A stretch of DNA of 64,000 nt from Bacillus sp. NEB1478 (GTDB lineage Bacteria > Bacillota > Bacilli > Bacillales > Fictibacillaceae): assembly GCF_031582965.1 (NCBI RefSeq), contig NZ_CP134049.1, forward strand, positions 3,162,001 to 3,226,000, read 5' to 3'. This document shows positions 17,074 to 24,994 of the stretch, piece by piece. The position numbers and the translations under genes are program-made. The notes below the pieces were generated by a model. That model was not told where the DNA came from, did no database searches, and saw only the letters and a program-made list of their open reading frames with translations. Position 1 is the stretch's first letter. Every line of letters begins with the position of its first letter.

Positions 17074-18127
17074 AGCATTATGGATGCGCAATTATAAATT
17101 GGCCGCTTCCGCTGTTTGGGCGCTTTATCTTGTCCTTTTTTTCTTACTGCCTTTTTCTTTTTATGGAAAAGCGGCAAATTTTAAAAAGGAAATGGATCGG
17201 TTTCGGGATCATCCAGGAGATTTTAATCTGTATTTTCACTTTCAAGGCGGAGAAATCGCTGTCATATTAACACTTATATTAGTTGGGATGGCCGCATTAT
17301 TAATTGGGCAAGAACGGACGACGCATTCTACTGATCTTACATTTGCACTGCCATTTAGCCGAAAAGATATCTTTCTTTCAAAATGGCTGTTTGGAGCAGC
17401 ACATATTATTACAAGTCTATTAGTTAACCTATTATTGTGTGTACTGATTCTTAAATTTTCTGTGCTTTCTGAAGTAACCAATGCAAAATTTCTATTGGAG
17501 TTCACGAGTTTTGTTATTCCGACATCACTTGCAATTTTTTCATTCTGCATGTTTATTGGAACCATTGCCGGCACTATGGTTTCTCAATTCATCCTTAGCT
17601 TAATCTTTATTTTCTTTCCCATTGGCTTTTTAACATTGCTTGGGTCGTTCTTTACTTTTAACGGCTTTTTGAATGATCCGATGCATCGTTTGGATGGTTC
17701 TTTAAATATACTTGGGAAAATTTCAGAGTTAATCACATTGCCAATCCCTATTCTGCATTTTTTCTATTATGCAGATGACAGCAGTAAAGGAATGATTCAA
17801 AATGAATTACAGGCACCTTCTTATAATGCGATCTTGGTAGCTTGTGTTTATTTACTGATCACCCTGCTGATTGGAACTTGGCTCTTTAGCATCACCAAAA
17901 ATGAAAACAACGGAAAGCTGCTCGTGTTTGAAAGAGGAAAAAGATTTTTCATATGTGGAGTTGTACTCTGCTTCGCCTTGCTTGGAGGCATGTTCGGTGG
18001 AGAGATCTTTGGATCATATGGAGAACCTTCCTATTTAGCCTATTATTTCTCTGCTGCAATCGGGGGAATAATCAGTTATTTTATCTTAAAAAAATTTATT
18101 AATCTCCAACTTCGATTAACTCGATAA
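17063..18127 (+). CDS. ABC-2 type permease
   Basis: A 354-residue protein with about eight hydrophobic segments and an external loop after the first helix. It overlaps the ATPase gene by 11 bp; AGGAGGCGAA precedes ATG 17063. Together with the YtrA-type regulator this forms a three-gene export operon, ended by the terminator at 18138. Confidence 0.8.
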   Translation: MFHKALWMRNYKLAASAVWALYLVLFFLLPFSFYGKAANFKKEMDRFRDHPGDFNLYFHFQGGEIAVILTLILVGMAALLIGQERTTHSTDLTFALPFSRKDIFLSKWLFGAAHIITSLLVNLLLCVLILKFSVLSEVTNAKFLLEFTSFVIPTSLAIFSFCMFIGTIAGTMVSQFILSLIFIFFPIGFLTLLGSFFTFNGFLNDPMHRLDGSLNILGKISELITLPIPILHFFYYADDSSKGMIQNELQAPSYNAILVACVYLLITLLIGTWLFSITKNENNGKLLVFERGKRFFICGVVLCFALLGGMFGGEIFGSYGEPSYLAYYFSAAIGGIISYFILKKFINLQLRLTR

Positions 18128-18137
18128 AATGAATAAT

Positions 18138-18192
18138 GGGATGCTGAGAAAGGCTGCAATTATTGCAAACTTTAGCGGCATCCCTATTTTTT
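18138..18192 (+). terminator. Terminator of the YtrA-type ABC operon
   Basis: GGGATGC pairs with GCATCCC around a long partly paired loop, then ATTTTTT. Confidence 0.7.
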
Positions 18193-18270
18193 CAGCAAAA
18201 TAAAATTAGGTGATAATTGCACAGAAAATAGAGCATTTCCCCAGGAGTGTATCCTTAAACCGTTGATGGA

Positions 18271-18295
18271 AATAAATTGTTTGGGGTCAGACCCC
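18271..18295. repeat. GGGG-type palindromic dispersed element, copy 2
   Basis: AATAAATTGTTT followed by GGGGTCAGACCCC. It is the reverse complement of 2994-3018 with about two changes. Confidence 0.6.
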
Positions 18296-18374
18296 CTTGG
18301 GCATCCTGTTTAGTATCTTTATTCTAAACGGGGGATGATTTACTAAATGTAAATTAAATTTAGTAAAAGAATCA

Positions 18375-18420
18375 AAAAATGACCCAAAAGAAATGTTTTA
18401 GCAACATTTTTTTGGATCAT
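18375..18420 (-). terminator. Terminator of the glpQ-like gene
   Basis: On the minus strand GATCCAAAAAAATGTT pairs with AAACATTTCTTTTGGGTC and is followed by six T. Confidence 0.7.
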
Positions 18421-18438
18421 CTTATTTCAAATTTTTAA

Positions 18439-19296
18439 TTATCTTCCTTTTTTCACTTCGTTCAAGAGATCCGGGTAATTTGTAAACATACCCGTCACGC
18501 CCCAATCAATCAGCTTCTGCATTTCTTCTTTTTCGTTTACTGTGTATGGATGAATCTGCAGTCCATTTTGTACAGCTTTTTGAACGTAAGCTTTATCGAT
18601 CATATCACTATTTGGCCCGATACCTACAGCATATTTTTTGATAGCTTGTACTTCAGCATCACTTAATGATGCAGGTGCAGTATACTCCATTAGCTGAACT
18701 AATTTAAGGCTCGGATCGATTTCGTGCATTTTCAGCAAACTTGCTGAACTGAACGACTGTACAAGAAGTTTGTCTTTATTAATGTGATACTCGTTCACCA
18801 TATCTTCGAGTTTTTGTTCCATTCCTGGATATACTTCAGGTGATTTTGTTTCAATGTAATAGCTCGCATTCTTGCCAAAGGTTTGGAACACTTCTTCTAA
18901 CGTCGGCACTTTCAAGCCTTCATAATCCGGGTTCGCTTTTTCTGGATATTTCTCGTTAAACCAGCTTCCAGCATCCAGTTTTTTTATTTCCGCCAGCGTG
19001 TGATCCTTAACTTGTCCTGTTCCGTTTGTTGTACGGTCGAGTGTTTCATCATGCATCACAATGAGCTTTCCATCTTTCGTCATCTGAAGATCAAGTTCGA
19101 TATAATCGCCATGCATCTTCTCGCCCATTTTATATGAAGTTATCGTATGTTCGGGAGCATACCCTGAAGCTCCGCGATGAGCAACATTTAGAATATCTTC
19201 TTGCTTTTTTTCAGAAGCATGTGCCCCGGCAAGCCCTGTCCCCATAATCGATAAACTAAGTGCAAGAGCACCAATCGTTTTAAAACTCTTTTTCAT
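18439..19296 (-). CDS. glpQ: Secreted glycerophosphodiester phosphodiesterase
   Basis: A 285-residue exported enzyme that splits glycerophosphodiesters (from phospholipids or teichoic acid) into glycerol-3-phosphate and an alcohol. Residues 1-27 are a signal peptide ending AHA|SEKK. The catalytic motif is [13 protein letters not shown], with [11 protein letters not shown] and the second histidine in [10 protein letters not shown]. Length is typical of bacterial GlpQ. The Pho box just upstream suggests induction when phosphate is scarce, as for B. subtilis glpQ. Confidence 0.87.
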   Translation of the reverse strand: MKKSFKTIGALALSLSIMGTGLAGAHASEKKQEDILNVAHRGASGYAPEHTITSYKMGEKMHGDYIELDLQMTKDGKLIVMHDETLDRTTNGTGQVKDHTLAEIKKLDAGSWFNEKYPEKANPDYEGLKVPTLEEVFQTFGKNASYYIETKSPEVYPGMEQKLEDMVNEYHINKDKLLVQSFSSASLLKMHEIDPSLKLVQLMEYTAPASLSDAEVQAIKKYAVGIGPNSDMIDKAYVQKAVQNGLQIHPYTVNEKEEMQKLIDWGVTGMFTNYPDLLNEVKKGR

Positions 19297-19361
19297 GATG
19301 TTTCACTCTCCTCTTCTTATGTAACCTACTGAGTCACTTTAACAAGAGAGTTTGAACAATC

Positions 19362-19400
19362 GATTACAGAAAAGTTAATGCGTTGTTAAGAGTTCGTTAA
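19362..19400 (-). promoter_or_regulatory. PhoP box (four direct repeats)
   Basis: Read on the minus strand: TTAACG, TTAACA, TTAACT and GTAATC, each separated by exactly 5 bp (plus-strand positions 19395, 19384, 19373 and 19362). Bacillus PhoP binds TT(A/C)ACA repeats with 11 bp period. It lies 66 bp before the glpQ start. Confidence 0.8.
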
Positions 19401-19460
19401 GGAGGAATCAACTGGAAAAATAGTGGAGGAGGCATAGATTAGTGTCGAATGATGTCGGTT

Positions 19461-19553
19461 CGTGGTAATCCGGAAATTAACGTGGAAATATGGCCGTTTA
19501 ACGTGGAATTATTTGAATTAGCGTGGATATATTGAGGATGACCGTGGATATAT
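19461..19553. repeat. Phased short-core array B1 (CGTGGATATAT)
   Basis: CGTGG cores start at 19461, 19481, 19502, 19522 and 19543: steps of 20, 21, 20 and 21 bp. The following bases drift around AWATAT. Intergenic. Confidence 0.8.
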
Positions 19554-19861
19554 GGTTTGTAGGAGGCTTATTAATTCTAAAAAAGTTCTTATCTACAAGG
19601 TTTTGAAGATGGAATGGTCGATCTTCTTCCGTATTGATTGTATTTCCGGTCATTTTTTCATCTTTTTTGCCTGGAATTTTACTTTTATTCCTAAATGGGT
19701 ACAATAAACCCCTTATGACGATGAGGTACATTAAAAATAATGATTATTTGACCTTAAGACAGGATCTGTTTTTCCGTGGCAATATGGCTTTCAATTCTCC
19801 TTTAATGGCCCCGCTTTTGTATCTGTAATTACTTAAATTTTCGAACAACTTTCCTAACAAT

Positions 19862-19892
19862 AAAAAAAGCTAGTTCAATAATAGAACTAACC
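19862..19892 (-). terminator. Terminator of the Cof-type phosphatase gene
   Basis: TTAGTTCTATTA pairs with the TTGAACTAG arm and is followed on the minus strand by seven T. Confidence 0.75.
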
Positions 19893-19909
19893 TTTTGTAA
19901 AACTCCTAT

Positions 19910-20770
19910 TTACTTTTCTTCTAAAAATTTCTGAATGGCAAAGGCCACACCGCTCTGATCATTGTCTTTTGTCACAAATGCCGCTATTTCTTTTATCTCG
20001 TCTACCGCATTCCCCATTGCTACTGGGAATCCAGCGATCTCAAGCATTGAAACATCGTTATAGTTATCACCGACAGCCATTGTATTTTCTAAAGGTATTT
20101 CCTTCAATTCAGCATATCTTTTAAGTGCGATGCCCTTTTGCGCTTCAAAATTGGTGATTTCCAAGTTATTATCAGCAGATGAACTGACTGCTAATGCCTC
20201 TAACCCTTTTAACCGTTTAAAAGCTTGCTGAAGTTTTTCCGATTTACTCGAGAACGCAAGAAATTTATAAACTTCCATGCCTTCTTGTTCTAATAACTTA
20301 GTGAAATCTCCTACAACACTTACGAGACCTAAACGGAATCTGCGCAGTGCTGCTTTTTCAACATCATCATCCGTTGCTTCAGGGTTTGACGTTAAGACGA
20401 TATCTTTCATAACTTCATAAGCTTTTTCCCGATTATCGGTAAATGTTCCCTTGCTCGTATAAAGTTCATAATAGATGTCTTCTTCATCTAGAATGGTTTT
20501 GATATCTTCATACTGTGTTTGCTTCAATGGAACCGAAGATAGAATCTCCCAATCCTGAGAACGGATTTCAGCGCCATTCACACATATAAGCGGCAAATGA
20601 AGATCTGCATCTTCCAGTGTATGTCTTGCCTCGTCATAAGAACGCCCAGTAGCAATCACAACATGATGTCCTTCTTTTACAGCTTGCGAAATGACTTTGC
20701 TGTTTTCTTTTGTTACTTTGAGTTGTTTATTAACAAGTGTTCCATCCATATCAATCGCGATTAATTTCAT
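19910..20770 (-). CDS. Cof-type HAD phosphatase
   Basis: A 286-residue cytoplasmic phosphatase of the Cof/YidA group. Motif I is IAIDMDGTLVN, motif II is VVIATGRS, and motif IV is MAVGDNYNDVSML; the large C2-type cap lies between. Such enzymes release phosphate from sugar phosphates, flavin mononucleotide or similar. Start ATG 20770 is chosen because AGAGGATG lies just upstream and motif I then falls at the N terminus; the frame opens earlier at 20818 without a ribosome site. Confidence 0.83.
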   Translation of the reverse strand: MKLIAIDMDGTLVNKQLKVTKENSKVISQAVKEGHHVVIATGRSYDEARHTLEDADLHLPLICVNGAEIRSQDWEILSSVPLKQTQYEDIKTILDEEDIYYELYTSKGTFTDNREKAYEVMKDIVLTSNPEATDDDVEKAALRRFRLGLVSVVGDFTKLLEQEGMEVYKFLAFSSKSEKLQQAFKRLKGLEALAVSSSADNNLEITNFEAQKGIALKRYAELKEIPLENTMAVGDNYNDVSMLEIAGFPVAMGNAVDEIKEIAAFVTKDNDQSGVAFAIQKFLEEK

Positions 20771-20834
20771 ATAATCATCCTCTATTGCTTTATCCATTAT
20801 TAAGTTTAACCTTAACACAGTTATATTTAATCAT

Positions 20835-20861
20835 GAAAAAAAGAGCTATTATCTTTAGCTC
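20835..20861 (-). terminator. Terminator of the 44-residue small gene
   Basis: GAGCTA pairs with TAGCTC across AAGATAA and is followed by seven T on the minus strand, about 20 bp after the small gene's stop. Confidence 0.75.
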
Positions 20862-20880
20862 CTTAAATAAATTATATATC

Positions 20881-21015
20881 TTACAAATCTTTAGAAATAA
20901 ACGATTGCACCATATCTGTTACGGCATGGAAGATTTCAACCGCTTGAAACGATAACACGGACAAGGCTGAAATTGAAAACAGGCCTATAAATATAAAACG
21001 AATTAATTGAGGCAC
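20881..21015 (-). CDS. Small single-pass membrane protein (44 residues)
   Basis: Starts with GTG 21015 and stops at 20881. Residues 5-24 form a hydrophobic helix (IRFIFIGLFSISALSVL), followed by a short amphipathic tail ending VQSFISKDL. The ribosome site AAAGGAGGAGA is very strong and 8 bp from the start. A promoter (TTGAAT-N17-TATAAT, 21069-21041) and a terminator at 20835 bracket it. I do not recognise the family; the independent expression signals make it likely to be real. Confidence 0.75.
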   Translation of the reverse strand: MPQLIRFIFIGLFSISALSVLSFQAVEIFHAVTDMVQSFISKDL

Positions 21016-21040
21016 TTTTCATCTCCTCCTTTTAACAGTG

Positions 21041-21069
21041 ATTATACGCCTATGATTGCTTAAATTCAA
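21041..21069 (-). promoter_or_regulatory. SigA promoter of the small membrane protein gene
   Basis: Minus-strand TTGAAT (21069-21064), 17 bp, TATAAT (21046-21041); start codon 26 bp downstream. Confidence 0.75.
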
Positions 21070-21110
21070 TTCATAAGGTTAAATATTTTATTGCAAATTA
21101 TGACAATGAT

Positions 21111-21416
21111 TTAAAAAAAGGTATACCCATACAGCACTAAAATTGAGGCAAGAACAACGACAATAACGTTTAAATTCAGCCATGCTGCTACAAAAGCTGC
21201 TGCAGCTCCAATGATTCCATAAAGATAAGAATCGGGGTTTATTTTTAATACGCCAGGAAATATCAACGCCCCTAAAATGGCAAAAGGCACGTTTTTCAAG
21301 ATCCCTTGAATTCTAGGATGAAGGTTGTTCGTATGAAACAATACGAGCGGCAGCATCCTAGGAATATAGGTTACTAGACCCATTACTAAAATTACCCATA
21401 TAAGATCAGGATTCAT
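21111..21416 (-). CDS. azlD: Branched-chain amino acid exporter small subunit AzlD
   Basis: A 101-residue membrane protein with three to four hydrophobic helices (VILVMGLVTYIPRMLPLVLF, FAILGALIFPGVL). AzlC and AzlD together export branched-chain amino acids or their analogues. The start may be 21416, 21425 or 21428; 21416 gives the best distance from AAGGGTG. It overlaps the end of azlC. Confidence 0.82.
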   Translation of the reverse strand: MNPDLIWVILVMGLVTYIPRMLPLVLFHTNNLHPRIQGILKNVPFAILGALIFPGVLKINPDSYLYGIIGAAAAFVAAWLNLNVIVVVLASILVLYGYTFF

Positions 21417-22131
21417 TCGGCTCATCACCCTTCATAAAGAATTCAATCGTGACAGCTGCAATAGAAGTGGATAAAATAATTCCCCATCCTCCATTTAATC
21501 CCGGAATAAATGAGAACAATGAATTCAAGATAGCTGCACTTCCTGCTAAAAAAACCACTTTTCGGCTCTTCTTTGCCGCTGGAACAAGTAGAGCAATAAA
21601 CATCGCATAAAGCGCAATGCCCATGCTTGCCTGCAACTCAGCAGGCAGACCCGCTCCCATCAGATAACCGATTCCTGAAAAAACAACCCAACAGCTGTAT
21701 GCAATAAGACCAAGTCCTAATAGAAAGGCGCCGTTAATGGTTTTTCCCGAAGTTGCTGCGACAGAAAACGTTTCATCTGTAATAAAAAACGCATAAATCC
21801 CTTTCAGCCATTTTGGATCATCCTCTGCTTTTTCGTTCAGAGAAGCACTCATTAACAAATGACGGATATTCATAATAAAAGTAGTTAATATAAGTTCCAC
21901 AGCCCCGCTGGCAGCTGCAATCATGGAGAGTGCGATGTATTGGGAAGCGCCCGCAAAAACAATCAAACTCATTCCAACCGTTTCAAATAAAGATAAACCT
22001 GCCGATTTTGCAAGCAGACCAAAGGTAAAAGCAATTGGCATGTAGCCTATTGCGATGGGCAGACCAGCTTGAACACCCTTCTTCCATGGCATTTGGGGTT
22101 GGTCTCTGAAAAGTGCCGGACTTGGCAGCAT
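21406..22131 (-). CDS. azlC: Branched-chain amino acid exporter large subunit AzlC
   Basis: A 241-residue protein with about six helices and the family stretch GLPIAIGYMPIAFTFGLLA followed by FAGASQYIAL. It pairs with AzlD just downstream. No Lrp-type regulator is adjacent, unlike the azl operon of B. subtilis. Confidence 0.85.
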   Translation of the reverse strand: MLPSPALFRDQPQMPWKKGVQAGLPIAIGYMPIAFTFGLLAKSAGLSLFETVGMSLIVFAGASQYIALSMIAAASGAVELILTTFIMNIRHLLMSASLNEKAEDDPKWLKGIYAFFITDETFSVAATSGKTINGAFLLGLGLIAYSCWVVFSGIGYLMGAGLPAELQASMGIALYAMFIALLVPAAKKSRKVVFLAGSAAILNSLFSFIPGLNGGWGIILSTSIAAVTIEFFMKGDEPNES

Positions 22132-22162
22132 CGTTTTCTCATCTCCGTTTTTTTAGGATAAA

Positions 22163-22187
22163 GGGGTCTGTCCCCGGGACAGACCCC
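22163..22187. repeat. GGGG-type perfect palindrome, copy 3
   Basis: GGGGTCTGTCCC, one C, then GGGACAGACCCC: a perfect 12-bp inverted repeat, flanked by AA and TTT. It lies between murG and azlC and may serve as a transcription end. Confidence 0.6.
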
Positions 22188-22200
22188 CTTTGTTTTCTTG

Positions 22201-23265
22201 TTATTTTCCGCCTGTAATTGTTCGCAAAATAACGTCTACACTATCGGACGCTTTGTAGTTCTCCATGTGCTGCTTCATGTTCACTTCATCTGCTTTTAGT
22301 TCTTTTAATGAACGCAGCAATGATTCTTTCGTAAGATCTTCCTCATGTAAAACATGACAGAATCCTTGTTTTTCAAAAGACTCAGCATTTAAAATCTGAT
22401 CTCCTCGACTTGCTGCTTTTGATAAAGGAATAAGCAGCATTGGTATCTTTAATGTCAGCCATTCGAAAATACTGTTAGAACCTGCACGAGAAATAACAAA
22501 ATCAGTTGCAGCAACAACGTCAGGCAATTCATTCTGAATGTATTCAAACTGTTTATACCCTTCAGTATTTTGCAGACTTTCATCCGTATTCCCTTTACCG
22601 CAAATATGAACGATCTGATATGAACGAGTCAATTCAGGAAGAGCTCCTCTTACTGCTTCATTAATTTTACGGGCACCTAAGCTTCCTCCCATAATCGTCA
22701 ATACAGGAAGGTGACTTCGAAAACCTAAATAGGTTAGACCTTTCTCTTTTGAACCTTGCAAAAGTTCGTCCCGGATCGGTGAACCCGTCACAATTGCCTG
22801 ACCTGCGGCAAAATGTTTTTTCGCCTCATCAAACGTAACGAAAATCTTCGTTGCAAACTTAGAAGAAATTTTATTCGCAAGTCCTGGTGTTATATCTGAT
22901 TCATGAATATAAACCGGGATATTTCGCAGCTTTGCAGCAATAACAACTGGAACCGATACAAAGCCGCCCTTTGAAAATACAGCATCCGGCTTAATTTTCC
23001 CGAGTTTAAAATAAGCTTGCGCAACCCCTGCCGATACCTTAAAAGGATCTTTAATATTTTTTAAATCAAAATAACGGCGCAGCTTCCCGCTGGAGATTCC
23101 ATAATAAGGGACGTTTGTACCTTCTTCGATCAAGCTTTTTTCTATGCCATCAACAGAACCAATATAATGCAGGTCCCATCCCATTTTTTCTAATTTTGGT
23201 ATTAAGGCAAGATGCGGTGTTACATGGCCAGCAGAACCACCGCCTGTTAAAACTAACTTTTTCAA
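22201..23265 (-). CDS. murG: MurG-type N-acetylglucosaminyltransferase
   Basis: A 354-residue peripheral membrane GT28 enzyme that adds GlcNAc to lipid I to form lipid II. The N-terminal lipid-binding loop is [15 protein letters not shown], and the C-terminal UDP-GlcNAc site contains [10 protein letters not shown] with the donor residues [13 protein letters not shown]. It stands alone, outside a division/cell-wall cluster, so it may be a second copy of the kind found in some bacilli. Which copy is essential cannot be judged from this window. Confidence 0.88.
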   Translation of the reverse strand: MKKLVLTGGGSAGHVTPHLALIPKLEKMGWDLHYIGSVDGIEKSLIEEGTNVPYYGISSGKLRRYFDLKNIKDPFKVSAGVAQAYFKLGKIKPDAVFSKGGFVSVPVVIAAKLRNIPVYIHESDITPGLANKISSKFATKIFVTFDEAKKHFAAGQAIVTGSPIRDELLQGSKEKGLTYLGFRSHLPVLTIMGGSLGARKINEAVRGALPELTRSYQIVHICGKGNTDESLQNTEGYKQFEYIQNELPDVVAATDFVISRAGSNSIFEWLTLKIPMLLIPLSKAASRGDQILNAESFEKQGFCHVLHEEDLTKESLLRSLKELKADEVNMKQHMENYKASDSVDVILRTITGGK

Positions 23266-23377
23266 ACTGCATTCCTCACTTCTTTGTATATCCGGCTATC
23301 TCAACGGATTTTATCTTACCGCCATTTTAATATATGTTGCTAAAAAAAGAAAATGGCAGCTGGATGTTATTACAGTG

Positions 23378-23395
23378 TTTAAACAACTGTTTAAA
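23378..23395. promoter_or_regulatory. TTAAACA-N2-TGTTTAA palindrome, copy 1
   Basis: TTTAAACAACTGTTTAAA is a perfect inverted repeat with a 2-bp centre. It lies about 110 bp upstream of murG and resembles TetR-type operators. Two further copies occur at 38417 and 55433. Confidence 0.5.
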
Positions 23396-23510
23396 ATAAT
23401 TCGTCACAACATCAGCATTTTTTGATTCAGATTGTTACAAAATCGCCTTTAAGAGAGTGAAAACGTCAAATTTGTGAGGAATCGTCTAACAGAAAAATAT
23501 GTAGCATAAT

Positions 23511-23553
23511 AAAAAACGCTGACTCAAGTGTACAATCACACTTTCGAGTCAGC
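23511..23553 (-). terminator. Terminator of the phenylalanine dehydrogenase/2-oxoacid dehydrogenase operon
   Basis: GCTGACTCGAAAGTGTG pairs with the CACTTGAGTCAGC arm and is followed by six T on the minus strand. Confidence 0.85.
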
Positions 23554-23560
23554 TTCTTCA

Positions 23561-24994
23561 TTACACTGAACTTTTCTCTTTTTTACGTACTGGAGGAACA
23601 TGAATCGCTTTTCCGCTCATGCTTTCAACCGCTTCCAGCCACGCTTCGTTTAAAGAAGGGTGTGCATAAACCGGGTAAGCCAAGTCTTCTTCCCGTGCCA
23701 CCATCTCTAAAGCAAAAGTGCCTGCTTGAACCATTTCTATGGCACCTGCGCCCATCATATGGATTCCGAGTAAAACATCAGTTTTTGTATCCATAACCAT
23801 TTTTGCAAGACCTTCTTTTTGTCCAAGAATAGATGCAAAGCCATTACCGCTCATGGAGAACTGCCCTGTCTTCACTTCATATCCTTCACTAACGGCTTGT
23901 TCTTCTGTCAATCCTACAGTTGCGATTGGAGGATTCGTATGAACAACTAGAGGTACTAAGCTTAAATTATAAGCAGAGTGCTGCCCTGCCATATGTTCAG
24001 CTGCCGTCTTTCCTTGTTTGATCGCTTTTGATGCAAGCTTCATGCCGATCGTGCAATCACCTGCCGCATAAATATTGGAGATACTCGTCTGACTATGTTC
24101 ATTTACTACGATAAAATCTTTTTCATCACGTTCGAGTCCAATAGCTTCAAGACCTAGTCCATCCGTGTTAGGGACATATCCATCAATAAAAAGAACATGG
24201 GTGGCTTCAACAGAAACTTTTTCGTCTGTTTCTTTAGATAACGTAACCGTAATGGTCTCATCAGATTCTTCAGCACTGACCCATTGATGATTTTTAAAGA
24301 CTTTGATCTTATTTTTCTTTAACACCCGCTGCAGTTCTTTTTCAATGCCAGTGTCCAAACCAAACCCATCACCCGTTGTCACTAACGTTACTTCACTGCC
24401 CAGCTGTCTGTACGCCATCGCCGCTTCAAGCGCAAAATAATCAGAACCGTAAACTACCAAGCTTTTAGGGCGCACATTTAACTCCCATAATGTATGAGGT
24501 GTCATCAAACGGCTGGATAGACTTGCCTGTTCCGGCAGCTTTGGCGTTGAGCCAGTTGCGATCAATGCATGTTCAAACTCATACATCTCAAAATGATGAC
24601 CAGAGTCTATCCCGATTCTCTCATCTGACATGAACGATGCAGAACCAGTTAAATGCTCAATTTTGTTCGCTTTGATCAGTGCCTCTACTCCCTTTTGGAG
24701 ACCTTCCACTACATTAGTATAGTAGTTTGAGAACGTTTCATAATCAAAGGTTGCTTCAGCTACAGTGATTCCCATTTGTTTGAATTGGGACACTCCTGAA
24801 AAATTGGCCGCCGTTTGCGTTAAGCTTTTAGAAGGGATGCATCCTTTATGAAGACATACCCCGCCAAGCTTCTCTTTCTCGATCAATGTCACTTCTAATC
24901 CAAGCTGTGCCGCACGGATGGCTGCATGATACCCGCCAGGTCCGCCTCCGATAATGACCAACTGGCGTTTTGTTGCAAAATCACCTACAACCAT
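23561..24994 (-). CDS. Dihydrolipoyl dehydrogenase (E3)
   Basis: A 477-residue flavoenzyme that re-oxidises the lipoyl groups of E2 with NAD. FAD-binding GGGPGGYHAAIRAAQLG is near the N terminus, the redox disulfide is in GGVCLHKGCIPS, the NAD motif is around VVYGSDYFALEAA, and the C-terminal His-Glu pair is in YAHPSLNEAWLEA. It follows E2 directly (1 bp) and is the last gene of a five-gene operon. Confidence 0.92.
   Translation of the reverse strand: MVVGDFATKRQLVIIGGGPGGYHAAIRAAQLGLEVTLIEKEKLGGVCLHKGCIPSKSLTQTAANFSGVSQFKQMGITVAEATFDYETFSNYYTNVVEGLQKGVEALIKANKIEHLTGSASFMSDERIGIDSGHHFEMYEFEHALIATGSTPKLPEQASLSSRLMTPHTLWELNVRPKSLVVYGSDYFALEAAMAYRQLGSEVTLVTTGDGFGLDTGIEKELQRVLKKNKIKVFKNHQWVSAEESDETITVTLSKETDEKVSVEATHVLFIDGYVPNTDGLGLEAIGLERDEKDFIVVNEHSQTSISNIYAAGDCTIGMKLASKAIKQGKTAAEHMAGQHSAYNLSLVPLVVHTNPPIATVGLTEEQAVSEGYEVKTGQFSMSGNGFASILGQKEGLAKMVMDTKTDVLLGIHMMGAGAIEMVQAGTFALEMVAREEDLAYPVYAHPSLNEAWLEAVESMSGKAIHVPPVRKKEKSSV

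Larger units (their letters stand above)
18128..18438. other. Gene-free interval between convergent genes
   Basis: Holds, in order: the ABC operon terminator, a GGGGTC palindrome copy, two further inverted repeats (CATCC/GTTTAG pairing over 18302-18337 and TTTACTAAAT-N9-ATTTAGTAAA at 18339-18367) and the glpQ terminator. No open frame seems real. Confidence 0.6.
19297..19909. other. Gene-free interval of about 610 bp
   Basis: Contains the Pho box (19362-19400), phased array B1 (19461-19553) and the terminator at 19862. Between 19560 and 19860 I see only short, unsupported frames without ribosome sites. Confidence 0.5.

Noticed and set aside
19498..19828. Two short frames (77 and 64 codons) in the 19.3-19.9 kb gap
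   Set aside because: They overlap each other and a repeat array, lack ribosome sites and show no familiar sequence.
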